A stretch of DNA of 64,000 nt, taken from positions 124,001 to 188,000 of the forward strand of contig JAYOEY010000001.1 in assembly GCA_038116945.1 (NCBI GenBank). Direction: 5' to 3'. Positions within the stretch are counted from its first letter, which is position 1. Each line of letters opens with the position of its first letter. Of the stretch, positions 24,854 through 33,082 are shown piece after piece. The translations under genes and the position numbers were made by a program. The notes below the pieces were generated by a model, which saw only the letters and a list, made by a program, of their open reading frames with translations, did not search any database and had not been told where the DNA came from. The DNA comes from JAYOEY01 sp038116945 (GTDB lineage: Bacteria; Pseudomonadota; Alphaproteobacteria; MPNO01; UBA2964).

Positions 24854-25878
24854 TTCCGGAGCGGACTCGCTGTCGATTGCCTTACGACAAGTGTCGGGCG
24901 GATCACGGCGCGCTCGATTTTCCCGGCAGGCGACGCAAGACGGTCGAGCATGAGTGAAGCCATTTTCATTCCCATCTGGCGCTTCGGCAGTTCAATGGTC
25001 GTAATCGGCGGCTTCAGCCATCGGGTGTGCCGAATGCCGTTATATCCGGTAACGGACATGTCGCCGGGACAGGTCATGCCCATTTCATACATTTCGGCGA
25101 TCGCACCGATCGCGTACTGGTCGTTCGCGGTGAGAATGGCCGTAATGTTCGGGGAACCCTCCATCAGGGTCCTGAAGGCCTGTCGGCCTGCTTCTGGGCT
25201 GAAATCCTCGCAGAAGGCGATGCGCTCCTCTGATATCGCAATTCCGCGCTGTGCCAGCGCCCCAAGGGCTGCCCGATGACGGCTTTCCGACGTGGCGAGC
25301 CGTTGCGGTCCGGATACCAGGGCGATTTCACGATGGCCCAGATCCTGCAGATGGGACACCATGGCCCGCATGCCGAAATCGTCGTCCATCTGGAGCCCGG
25401 GAATGTCGCCGGCCCCGATTCCCCGATCCGAAACGATGACAGGAATCTCGTTTTGCCGACAGGCTTCGATCAAGGGATCGTCCCTGAGGCCCGAAACAAC
25501 GATGATCCCGTCGATCAGGCGCTGTTTCAGGTGGTCGACCAGCATCAGTTTGCGGTCGCGGTCGTTTTTGGTGTTGGCCAGCACGGGCGTATAGCCAGCC
25601 TCCACCAGGACAGTTTCCGCGCCCCGCACGATTTCCGGGAATAGGGGATTGGTGAGGTCGGGAACGAAGATTCCGACAATTCCGGAACTCTGGGTCTTGA
25701 GACTTCGGGCCAGCGGATTGGGACGGTACCCGAGTGCACGCGCGGTTTCCGTTACCTCTTCCACGACCTCCGGCGACACCATGGCTCTGGTTGCCGGGTT
25801 GAGGACACGCGAAACGGTGGACGGGTGAACCCCTACCTTTTCCGCGATATCTTTAAGGGTAACGCGCTCCGATCCCAT
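24850..25878 (-). CDS. LacI family transcriptional regulator (first of pair)
   Basis: A 342-residue LacI/GalR protein with HTH TLKDIAEKVGVHPSTVSRVL, hinge YRPNPLARSLKTQSSGIVG and a C-terminal sugar-binding-like domain (IVGIFVPDLTNPLFPEIV). Effector unknown. It is the first gene of the minus-strand group and is followed with an ATGA overlap by a paralogue. The two are clearly related along their length, especially in the DNA-binding half, and look like a tandem duplication that has diverged in ligand binding. Confidence 0.88.
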   Translation of the reverse strand: MGSERVTLKDIAEKVGVHPSTVSRVLNPATRAMVSPEVVEEVTETARALGYRPNPLARSLKTQSSGIVGIFVPDLTNPLFPEIVRGAETVLVEAGYTPVLANTKNDRDRKLMLVDHLKQRLIDGIIVVSGLRDDPLIEACRQNEIPVIVSDRGIGAGDIPGLQMDDDFGMRAMVSHLQDLGHREIALVSGPQRLATSESRHRAALGALAQRGIAISEERIAFCEDFSPEAGRQAFRTLMEGSPNITAILTANDQYAIGAIAEMYEMGMTCPGDMSVTGYNGIRHTRWLKPPITTIELPKRQMGMKMASLMLDRLASPAGKIERAVIRPTLVVRQSTASPLRK

Positions 25879-26075
25879 AAATGTAGACTAGAATGACCGC
25901 CGGACGATCACAACCGAATCCGGTCGGCGCTGCCGCTATCTGGCGTCCCCCCGACCACAGGGAGGCGGAGACGCATGCGTTTCCGGCGGGGAACGTGTTG
26001 ATGGTGGATTGTCGCCCCGGTATGCTTCATTTCCGTTGAAGGATGGCTCCTGCGGCCATGAATCGGGAGGAATTC

Positions 26076-26702
26076 ATGTTGCGTCCGTTAATTGTCGGCG
26101 TCCTGATCGTCATTGCCTGTACAGGTCCGCTGAAGGCGGCAGGCGACGACCGGAGTGCCAAAGGGATTGTCGACCGGCTGCAGAACGGCATTTTCGAAGT
26201 CCTCAAGCACGCGAGGGAACTCGGTCTGGATGGACGGTATGAGCTTATTCTACCGGTTCTGCAGCGCGACGCCCATCTGCCCCTAATGACGGCCACGGCG
26301 TCCGGTCCGTTCTGGCGCCAAGGGACAAAGGCGCAAAAGCAACGTGCCGTGAAAGCCTTTGGGGAAATGCACGCAGCGCTGCTTGCGGCGCTGTTCGACA
26401 GCTACAACGGCGAGACCTACAAGACGGTGAAGGTCCGGGAAACCGGCGGAAAAGTCGTCCTCGTCGATTCGGAAATCCGCGACTCGGATGGCGACCCGAC
26501 GCTGGTGACCTTTGCCGCGGCGCGGATCAGGGACCGCTGGTGGGTTATCGACGTCATTATTGCGGGCGGTATCAGCGAGGTAAAAGTCAAGCGGAACGAG
26601 TTCGACCGTCTTCTCAGGGAGGGCGGGCTGGACAATCTCTCGTCTGCGCTCGAAGAGAAGAAAAAGCGTCTTCTTGCGGGGGAAGAAAAACCAGGCCGCT
26701 AG
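26076..26702 (+). CDS. MlaC/Ttg2D (HpnM-like) periplasmic lipid-binding protein
   Basis: A 208-residue protein with a signal peptide (LIVGVLIVIACTGPLKA) and the MlaC/Tol_Tol_Ttg2 pattern: LGLDGRYELILPVLQRDAHL, RAVKAFGEMHAALLAALFDS, VLVDSEIRDSDGDPTLVTF and WWVIDVIIAGGISEVKVKRN near the end. Such proteins carry phospholipid or hopanoid-type lipids between membranes. ATG 26076 has GGGAGG five bases upstream and is preferred over ATG 26043 or 26058. It stands alone without mla ABC genes, so its partner is elsewhere or it is a hopanoid-type member. Confidence 0.78.
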   Translation: MLRPLIVGVLIVIACTGPLKAAGDDRSAKGIVDRLQNGIFEVLKHARELGLDGRYELILPVLQRDAHLPLMTATASGPFWRQGTKAQKQRAVKAFGEMHAALLAALFDSYNGETYKTVKVRETGGKVVLVDSEIRDSDGDPTLVTFAAARIRDRWWVIDVIIAGGISEVKVKRNEFDRLLREGGLDNLSSALEEKKKRLLAGEEKPGR

Positions 26703-26878
26703 CGTGGAATCGAGGAAGGCCGCAACCGGCCGGTTCTGCGCAGGCGGAATGTGATCCGGTCGGGTCGCTTCTCGTCCGATCGCCGTTGCGCCGTCGGGGA
26801 CGCTGGGGTAATTACGTTCCCTGTTTAACGTTGTAACGGTTCGCGCTCCGCGGCGCGGAACAAGACCGGAGGCACAGG

Positions 26879-27745
26879 ATGAAGCCGCCCCCATTTTCCT
26901 ACCACGATCCCGACAACGTCGAAGACGCCGTTGCGCTGCTTGGGTCGCTTGAAAACTCAAAGGTCCTGGCTGGGGGGCAATCGCTGATGCCGATGCTCAA
27001 CATGCGGTATGTTCTGCCCGATCATGTGATCGACCTGAACCGTATAGAGGGCCTCAGCTACATTCGCGAAGCCGGTGGCTCGCTTGAAATCGGGGCGATG
27101 ACGCGTCAGCGCGATCTGGAGTTTTCCGAACTCGTGTCGCGACGCTGTCCGGTCGTGCGCGAGGCATTGCTGCAGGTCGGACATCGTCAGACGCGGAACA
27201 GGGGGACCATCGGCGGATCGTTGTCTCATCTCGATCCGGCGGCGGAACTGCCGCTGATCTGCGCGGCCCACGATGCGGTTATTACGGTCCAGGGGCCTGA
27301 AGGGGCGAGGGATATTCCGTTCGCGGATTTCCCGGCGGGTTACATGACGCCGGCGATCGAAATGAACGAACTCGTCACCGGCATTAAATTGCCGCTTTGG
27401 CCCGCCGGCCACGGATACGGGTTCGAGGAGTTCGCAAGGCGGCACGGCGATTTCGCGATGAGTTCTGCCTGCGCCCTGCTCGAAGTCGGCGCGGACGGAA
27501 AAATCACCCGCGCTTCCGTTGCGGTCGGCGGCGTCGCAACCGCGCCCGTTCGCATGACGGAAATCGAACAGGGGCTGGTAGGCGGCGACGGTTCCGAAGA
27601 CCGGTTCCGCGAATTATGCGAAGCCTGCCGGTCCATCGATGCGATCGGCGACGTCTACGCGTCGGCCGAATACAGGCAGCATCTCGCGACCGTCATGAGC
27701 CGGCGAGCGCTGGTCAAGGCATACGCTCGCGCAACCGGCGCATAA
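26879..27745 (+). CDS. molybdenum hydroxylase FAD-binding subunit (CoxM-like)
   Basis: A 288-residue subunit of the xanthine oxidase family. It has the FAD-binding motif VLAGGQSLMPMLNMR near residue 30, TIGGSLSHLDPAAELP near 110 and the CO_deh_flav_C-type C-terminal domain. It transfers electrons from the Fe-S subunit to FAD. The start follows GGAGG within ten bases. It is the first gene of an M-S-L operon with coxS- and coxL-type genes, 10 bases before the next gene. Substrate unknown. Confidence 0.88.
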   Translation: MKPPPFSYHDPDNVEDAVALLGSLENSKVLAGGQSLMPMLNMRYVLPDHVIDLNRIEGLSYIREAGGSLEIGAMTRQRDLEFSELVSRRCPVVREALLQVGHRQTRNRGTIGGSLSHLDPAAELPLICAAHDAVITVQGPEGARDIPFADFPAGYMTPAIEMNELVTGIKLPLWPAGHGYGFEEFARRHGDFAMSSACALLEVGADGKITRASVAVGGVATAPVRMTEIEQGLVGGDGSEDRFRELCEACRSIDAIGDVYASAEYRQHLATVMSRRALVKAYARATGA

Positions 27746-27755
27746 GAGGAATCCG

Positions 27756-28247
27756 ATGGGCGAAAAAAGAGAAATTACGGTCAGCATCAACGGCAAGACC
27801 TATACCGAAGAAGTCGAGGTGCGGTTCACGCTCGCCGATTTCATGCGTCAGCAACTCGGTCTTACGGGCACCCATCTCGGGTGCGAACATGGCGTCTGCG
27901 GCGCCTGCACCATTCTGTTCGACGGGCAGAGCGCGCGATCCTGCCTGATGCTGGCGGTTCAGGCGAACGGGCACGAGATTACGACGATCGAGGGCATTGC
28001 TCCGTCCGAAGACGAACTTCATCCGTTGCAGGAGGCGTTCCGGGACAATCACGGACTGCAGTGCGGATTCTGCACTCCCGGCATGCTGACGACCCTTCTC
28101 GAATTCCTGCGCGACAATCCCGATCCGACGGAAGAAGAAGTCCGCATCGCGATCAGCGGCAACCTGTGCCGTTGCACCGGATATCAGGGCATCGTCGCTG
28201 CGGCGCTCGATGCGGCCCAGCGTCTGCGCGAGGCGAATGGCGCCTGA
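27756..28247 (+). CDS. molybdenum hydroxylase [2Fe-2S] subunit (CoxS-like)
   Basis: A 163-residue protein with a plant-type ferredoxin site (LGCEHGVCGACTILFDG, near residue 45) and a second [2Fe-2S] cluster domain (LQCGFCTPGM near 105 and NLCRCTGYQGI near 138). Complete set of eight cluster cysteines. It moves electrons from the molybdenum centre to the FAD subunit. It overlaps the following large-subunit gene by 11 bases. Confidence 0.93.
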   Translation: MGEKREITVSINGKTYTEEVEVRFTLADFMRQQLGLTGTHLGCEHGVCGACTILFDGQSARSCLMLAVQANGHEITTIEGIAPSEDELHPLQEAFRDNHGLQCGFCTPGMLTTLLEFLRDNPDPTEEEVRIAISGNLCRCTGYQGIVAAALDAAQRLREANGA

Positions 28248-30603
28248 ATCCGTGACGCCTGCATCAGGCAGTGACGGGGGCAGTCTTTTCGGCCGCAGCG
28301 TCAGGCGCATCGAGGACGCGGCGCTCGTCACCGGTCGAGGACGGTTTGTCGACGATATCCGATTCCCGGATGCCGCTCACGCCGCTTTCGTCCGCAGTCC
28401 CCATGCCCATGCGACCATCCGTTCTGTCGATGTCTCTCTGGCGTCGAAGGTCAAGGGCGTCCTCGCAGTTTTTACGCTTGACGATTTCCGGCCGTTACTG
28501 GCGAAAGAGCGCCTGGCGGTGGGTCTGCCCAGCCCGTCCTATCGCCAGGAACGCGACCGCCCGGTGCTGGCCGGTGCGGAGGTTGTCCATGTCGGAGAAC
28601 CCGTGGCAATCGTCATCGCCGAGTCCCGCTACATCGCCGAAGACGCGTCGGCTCTGGTCGAGATCGATTTCGATCTGCTGCCGGCTGTAGCCGACTGTCG
28701 GGCCGCGCTCGCGCCGGACGCACCGCTTGTTCACAGCGATTCCCCGCACAACGAGCTTGCCGCGTTCGAACTCGCCTATGGCGACGTCGAGGGCACGTTC
28801 GCAGCCGCGCCGCACGTTTTTTCGGACACGTTCTGGCAGCATCGCGGCGGCAGTCACTCCATTGAGGGAAGAGGTTGCGTTGCCGTTTACGATGGAGTCC
28901 GGGAAAAGCTTACCCTGTTTTCGTCGACCCAGGCCGCGCACTCGGCGCGGGACGTGCTGGTCGACCTTCTTGGGTGGGACGAAACCCGGATCCGGGTAAG
29001 GACCCCCGATGTCGGCGGAGGGTTCGGGCCCAAGGTCGTGTTCTACCAGGAAGACGTATCGACCGCGCTCGCCACCATGCTGATCGGCCGGCCGGTCAGG
29101 TGGGCGGAAGACCGGCGCGAACATTTCATCGCGTCTACCCAGGAACGCGATCAGTACTGGGATGTGGAAATCGCGGTGGATGATGACGGCAGGGTGCTTG
29201 GACTGCGCGGTTCCATGATCCACGACCATGGCGCCTACACGGCGCGGGGAATCAACCTGGCCTACAACTCCGCGCTGGTGGTTACCCTGCCGTATGACAT
29301 TCCGGCGTACCGGATGGGCGTGACGCTGGCTTTGACAAACAAGGTGCCGTCGACGCCGGTTCGGGGCGCGGGCCATCCGCAGGGCATTTTCGTGATGGAG
29401 CGGATGCTTGACCGGGCCGCCACGGAACTCGGTATCGACCGCGCGGAAATTCGCCGCCGGAACCTGGTGCCGGCGGAGAAGATTCCCTACGAGCGGCCGC
29501 TGAAATCGCGCGGCGATACGTTCGTTGTGCTGGATTCCGGCGATTATCCGGCCTGTATGGAGGAGGCGCTGCGTCGCTGCGATTACGACGGGTTCCGCGA
29601 GCGTCAGGCTCGCGCCAGGGACGAGGGCCGGTATATCGGAATTGGTGTTGCCAACTACGTCAAGGGAACGGGACGGGGCCCCTTCGAATCCGTGTCGGTC
29701 AAGGTCGGAACCTCGGGGCGGGTGCTTGTCCATACCGGCGCCGCTGCGATGGGACAGAGTACACGCACCATGCTGTCGCAGATCGTCGCCGGACAGCTTG
29801 GCGGAGACATGGATCTGGTGGAGGTCGTTACCGGCGATTCGGACGGCGTGCCGATCGGAATCGGCGGGTCGGCAAGCCGGCAGACGGTCACCGCCGGATC
29901 GTCGGCGGCGATTGCGGCAACAGAAGTCAGGGAGAAGCTTCTGGCGCTGGCGGCGATCATGCTGGAGGCCTCTCCGGAGGATCTCGAAATTGCAGGGGGC
30001 GACGTGCGCGTGAAGGGCGTGCCGGACATGAAAGTCGGTTTGGGGAAACTCGCCAATTCGGTCGGCGGAACGCCGGGCTACACGCTGCCGGGCGGAATCG
30101 ATCCGGGCATGGAGGCTACCGGAAATTTTCTCGTCGACGATCTCACCTTCTGCAACGGCACCCAGGTGGTCGAGGTCGAGGTCGATATCGAGACCGGCCG
30201 CGTCACTTTCCTGAACTACGTCGTCCGCCACGACGCCGGCATACAGATCAACCCGATGATCGTCGAAGGTCAGGTGATCGGCGGCGCGGCACACGGGATC
30301 GGCAATGCGTTGTACGAGTGGATGGGATACGACGAGAATGCGCAGCCGATCACGACCAACTTCGCGGAGTATCTCATGATTACGGCTCCGGAAATGCCCT
30401 CTTTCGATCTGTCTCACATGGCATCGCCGTCGCCGCTCAATCCGCTCGGCGTCAAGGGGGTAGGGGAATGCGGTCTTGTTCCGGCGACGTCGGCGATTAT
30501 CGCGGCGATTGAGGACGCGTTGTCGCCGTTCGGCGCCCGGCTTACGCACTCGCCGGTTACGCCTGCCGAACTCGTGGCTCTGGTTCATGCCGGCGCGAAA
30601 TGA
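28237..30603 (+). CDS. molybdenum hydroxylase large subunit (CoxL-like, not CO dehydrogenase)
   Basis: A 788-residue molybdopterin-binding subunit. It has the xanthine dehydrogenase-type motifs TPDVGGGFGPK and the late MoCo-binding Gly-rich and SASRQTVTAGSSAA blocks. The active-site loop reads PVRGAGHPQG, close to the AYRGAGR of form II / xanthine dehydrogenase-like enzymes, and lacks the AYRCSFR of true (form I) CO dehydrogenase. So the gene order M-S-L is like form I, but the substrate is not CO; an aldehyde or N-heterocycle is more likely. No maturation genes are in the window. ATG 28237 overlaps the coxS-like stop. Confidence 0.87.
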   Translation: MAPESVTPASGSDGGSLFGRSVRRIEDAALVTGRGRFVDDIRFPDAAHAAFVRSPHAHATIRSVDVSLASKVKGVLAVFTLDDFRPLLAKERLAVGLPSPSYRQERDRPVLAGAEVVHVGEPVAIVIAESRYIAEDASALVEIDFDLLPAVADCRAALAPDAPLVHSDSPHNELAAFELAYGDVEGTFAAAPHVFSDTFWQHRGGSHSIEGRGCVAVYDGVREKLTLFSSTQAAHSARDVLVDLLGWDETRIRVRTPDVGGGFGPKVVFYQEDVSTALATMLIGRPVRWAEDRREHFIASTQERDQYWDVEIAVDDDGRVLGLRGSMIHDHGAYTARGINLAYNSALVVTLPYDIPAYRMGVTLALTNKVPSTPVRGAGHPQGIFVMERMLDRAATELGIDRAEIRRRNLVPAEKIPYERPLKSRGDTFVVLDSGDYPACMEEALRRCDYDGFRERQARARDEGRYIGIGVANYVKGTGRGPFESVSVKVGTSGRVLVHTGAAAMGQSTRTMLSQIVAGQLGGDMDLVEVVTGDSDGVPIGIGGSASRQTVTAGSSAAIAATEVREKLLALAAIMLEASPEDLEIAGGDVRVKGVPDMKVGLGKLANSVGGTPGYTLPGGIDPGMEATGNFLVDDLTFCNGTQVVEVEVDIETGRVTFLNYVVRHDAGIQINPMIVEGQVIGGAAHGIGNALYEWMGYDENAQPITTNFAEYLMITAPEMPSFDLSHMASPSPLNPLGVKGVGECGLVPATSAIIAAIEDALSPFGARLTHSPVTPAELVALVHAGAK

Positions 30604-30687
30604 AATAGGTTGGATTTTAACTAAATTTTCAGCTTGCTTCGGCATGGTTCGTATCGGAATGCGAATCCAACTGAAGCGAGCAGGCAA

Positions 30688-31167
30688 GTGAAACAGGCTT
30701 ATCTGGATACCATCCTTCTTATCGAGCGACTGCACCGCCAGTTTATGGAAGTGGTCAAGGCGGAACTCGATCGGCTTGGCATCCAAGACATCAACAACGT
30801 GCAGAGCCTGATCCTCTCCCATATAGGCGAGGAAGAGCTGACGGTGGGCGAACTCACCTATCGCGGCTATTACCAAGGCTCCAACGTCAGCTACAACGTG
30901 AAGAAGATGGTGGAAAACGGCTATCTTCTACAGGAAAGATCGACTCACGATCGCCGGACGGTGCGCGTTCGGGTTTCGGATAAGGGCAAGAAAATCTGCG
31001 AGACGGTTGCGGCGCTGTACGACCGTCACGTCGAGCAGCTATCGACCGGTCCGATCGACGAAGCCTCGATCGACGGCGTGAACGCATGCCTCCAGCGCCT
31101 CGAACGGTTCTGGGCGCATGACCTTGCTTACGGGCCGAGGATGGCGAACGACAGTTCTGCCGCCTGA
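30688..31167 (+). CDS. MarR-type regulator, LdtR-like
   Basis: A 159-residue winged-helix protein starting at GTG 30688 (MKQAYLDTILLIERLHRQF), the normal N-terminus of alphaproteobacterial LdtR proteins; the frame is open further back. ELTVGELTYRGYYQGSNVSYN contains the HTH recognition helix, with RSTHDRRTVRVRV in the wing. LdtR regulates a peptidoglycan L,D-transpeptidase and other functions in Liberibacter and relatives. It stands 84 bases after the CoxL-like gene on the same strand; whether it controls that operon is not shown. Confidence 0.82.
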   Translation: MKQAYLDTILLIERLHRQFMEVVKAELDRLGIQDINNVQSLILSHIGEEELTVGELTYRGYYQGSNVSYNVKKMVENGYLLQERSTHDRRTVRVRVSDKGKKICETVAALYDRHVEQLSTGPIDEASIDGVNACLQRLERFWAHDLAYGPRMANDSSAA

Positions 31168-31181
31168 CGGAAGAGGGCGCT

Positions 31182-32063
31182 CTAGGCGTTGCCGAGGACC
31201 GGACCCTCTTTCGTATCCTTGTCCAGCGACGCTTTCAGTTTTTTCAGTGCCCGGCTTTCGATCTGGCGGATTCGTTCCTTTGTTATGCCGAAGATTTCAC
31301 CGATATCCGCAAGCGTGGTTTTTTCGCCGCCGAGAAATCGGCGGCGAATGATTTCCTGCTCCCGTTCCGACAGGTTCTCCATCGCATTGTAAAGCCAGCG
31401 ATTGCGGACGGCCGTATCGTGCGTTTCGGTTACCTGTTCTTCAGGCGTCGGCCTGTCGTCCGGTAAAAGATCCTGAAGCGCATCGCCTTCCTCGTCCCCG
31501 ATAAACCCGTTGAGCGAGCGGTCCGGTGCCGAAAAATGCGTTTCCATCCTCTCCACGGCCGCAAGCGGAACGCTCAGCTCTCCGGCGATGATCCGGCGTT
31601 CGTCATCGGTCATGGGGCCGACGAGATCCGAGGCGATCTTCGCCCGCAGGCGCCGCAGGTTGAAGAACAGGCTTTTCTGCGCCGGGGTCGTACCGATCCG
31701 GACAATCGACGAGTTCCGGATGATGAATTCCTGGACGGCCGCGAGAATCCACCAGGATGCGTAGGTCGAAAACCTGACTTCGCGTTCGGGGTCGAATCGT
31801 CTGGCGGCCTGCATCAGCCCGATTGTGCCTTCCTGGATCAGATCGTTCAGGGGCAGCCCGTATCCTTTGAAACCCGAGGCGATTTTGACCGCGAGGCGCA
31901 GGTGGCTCTCGACGAGCTCGTCGAGGGCGGTCTCGTCTCCCTGGTCCCGCCATCTCTTGCCGAGATCGATTTCGTAATCCCGGTCGAGCATAGGGGCGCG
32001 CATCGTGGCGGCAATATATCTTCGGTCGGCTGCTTCGTTGGGCGTCTGGGCGGGCTTGGTCAT
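31182..32063 (-). CDS. rpoH: RNA polymerase sigma factor RpoH (sigma-32)
   Basis: A 293-residue sigma-70 family factor. Region 2 has LVESHLRLAVKIASGFKGYG, DLIQEGTIGLMQAARRFDP and the -10-binding RFSTYASWWILAAVQEFI near residues 95-110; the RpoH-box-like QKSLFFNLRRLR follows; region 4 ends with TLADIGEIFGITKERIRQIE. This length and these motifs fit heat-shock sigma factors. Alphaproteobacteria often carry several rpoH copies; this may be one of them. Divergent from a cysteine-rich MarR gene, with two palindromes in between. Confidence 0.85.
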   Translation of the reverse strand: MTKPAQTPNEAADRRYIAATMRAPMLDRDYEIDLGKRWRDQGDETALDELVESHLRLAVKIASGFKGYGLPLNDLIQEGTIGLMQAARRFDPEREVRFSTYASWWILAAVQEFIIRNSSIVRIGTTPAQKSLFFNLRRLRAKIASDLVGPMTDDERRIIAGELSVPLAAVERMETHFSAPDRSLNGFIGDEEGDALQDLLPDDRPTPEEQVTETHDTAVRNRWLYNAMENLSEREQEIIRRRFLGGEKTTLADIGEIFGITKERIRQIESRALKKLKASLDKDTKEGPVLGNA

Positions 32064-32081
32064 GGCTTTGTTCCCATATAG

Positions 32082-32110
32082 TATCGAGTCGATATCTTAT
32101 CGTTTCGATA
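32082..32110. promoter_or_regulatory. two tandem palindromic operators between rpoH and marR
   Basis: TATCGAGTCGATATC (32082-32096) and TATCGTTTCGATATC (32098-32112) are direct repeats, 13 of 15 bases identical, with a 16-bp period. Each contains a palindrome: TATCGA-G-TCGATA and TATCG-TTT-CGATA. They lie in the divergent 138-base gap, starting 19 bases before the rpoH ATG, close to a possible -10 box TACTAT (32083-32078, minus). The neighbouring MarR protein is the obvious binder. Confidence 0.7.
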
Positions 32111-32201
32111 TCATTATGCAAGCGTTTTTCGATTTACTCTTTCGATGTGTGGATTTATCGGTGTTTATGCTGGTCAGATTGTAAACCGCGCCCTACCTTA
32201 G

Positions 32202-32774
32202 ATGCCGATGACCGAAGCCCATGACATAGCCGTTCTGCTGAACCGGCTGAGCCGGATCGCCCATGCGCTCCAGTTCGCGCACGGCCTCAATCCGGCGCAG
32301 TGGGAAGCGTTGCGCTATATCGGGCGCGCCAACCGCTATTCGGCGTCGCCGTCCGCCCTTGCCCACTATGTCGGTTCGACGAAGGGTACGATCTCGCAGA
32401 CGCTTATCGCTCTTGAGAGCAAGGGGTATGTCGAACGGGTCAGGGACGTCTGCGACCGGCGCAAGGTAACGCTCGTTCTGACAGGGGAGGGCGCAAAGAT
32501 GCTCGCCCAGGATCCGCTCTGTCAGTTTTCCCAGGCCGTAGGTTCCGTGAAACCCGGCGACCGCGATGCGGTCGTGCAGGGGTTGCGGTCTATGCTCGAC
32601 GATCTATGCGTTCGGCAGGGAGCCAAAAATTTCGGAGTCTGCGGCGATTGCTGCCACCTTCGCAGGGCCGGCGACAATGAGTGCGGCGAGAGCTGCGGTA
32701 TTACCGGTGACGATCTCGAAGCCGATGACTTGGGGCGTCTGTGCGCGAATTTCGGGCGCGAAGAGGTCGCTTAA
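32202..32774 (+). CDS. MarR family regulator with C-terminal cysteine cluster
   Basis: A 190-residue protein. The wHTH covers residues about 20-115 (QWEALRYIGRANRYSASPSA, VGSTKGTISQTLIALESKGY, DRRKVTLVLTGEG). The C-terminus has a cysteine-rich block FGVCGDCCHLRRA...ECGESCGITGDDL with five closely placed Cys, typical of a metal or Fe-S binding MarR subfamily. This suggests a redox, iron or metal sensor. It is divergent from rpoH with tandem palindromes between, which it could bind to regulate itself and rpoH. The first ATG (32202) has no clear ribosome site; ATG 32208 is an alternative. Confidence 0.78.
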   Translation: MPMTEAHDIAVLLNRLSRIAHALQFAHGLNPAQWEALRYIGRANRYSASPSALAHYVGSTKGTISQTLIALESKGYVERVRDVCDRRKVTLVLTGEGAKMLAQDPLCQFSQAVGSVKPGDRDAVVQGLRSMLDDLCVRQGAKNFGVCGDCCHLRRAGDNECGESCGITGDDLEADDLGRLCANFGREEVA

Positions 32775-32833
32775 GGCGATTCCCGCTGCTTCTGTTAACA
32801 TGCCGGCAACCCGCTGTTCTCGCGAGCCGGCAA

Positions 32834-33046
32834 ATGACAGGTCCCTCCAAAGGTTCGGATGACGAAATCCTGATCGAGATGTATCAGGTCGGAAACTCCG
32901 TGAAAGTTTCCGCGATCGACATAAAAACCGGTGTTGAAGTTTCCATTGTGGGGTCGCCTTCCGTCGGCGAGGAGATGCTGAGGCGAAACGCGGTCAACAA
33001 GCTCCGATATGTGATGCGCAAGCGCGGGGAGGGAAGGGGCACGTAA
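32834..33046 (+). CDS. small conserved protein (DUF6898-like)
   Basis: A 70-residue protein (DEILIEMYQVGNSVKVSAID, GVEVSIVGSPSVGEEMLRRN, then a basic C-terminus). The open frame extends upstream but ATG 32834 gives the usual N-terminus. I recognise the pattern as a small alphaproteobacterial family named DUF6898; function unknown. It sits 36 bases before livH and may be co-transcribed. Confidence 0.6.
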   Translation: MTGPSKGSDDEILIEMYQVGNSVKVSAIDIKTGVEVSIVGSPSVGEEMLRRNAVNKLRYVMRKRGEGRGT

Positions 33047-33082
33047 CGCGGGGACACAACCCGCAACTCTCCTGAAAACGCG

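Noticed and set aside
26879..30603. aerobic carbon monoxide dehydrogenase
   Set aside because: The large subunit lacks the AYRCSFR loop of true CO dehydrogenase and has RGAG instead.
28495..30876. 793-codon open frame on the minus strand
   Set aside because: It is antisense to the whole CoxL-like gene, has an Arg/His-rich composition typical of a GC-rich shadow frame and no recognisable domain.
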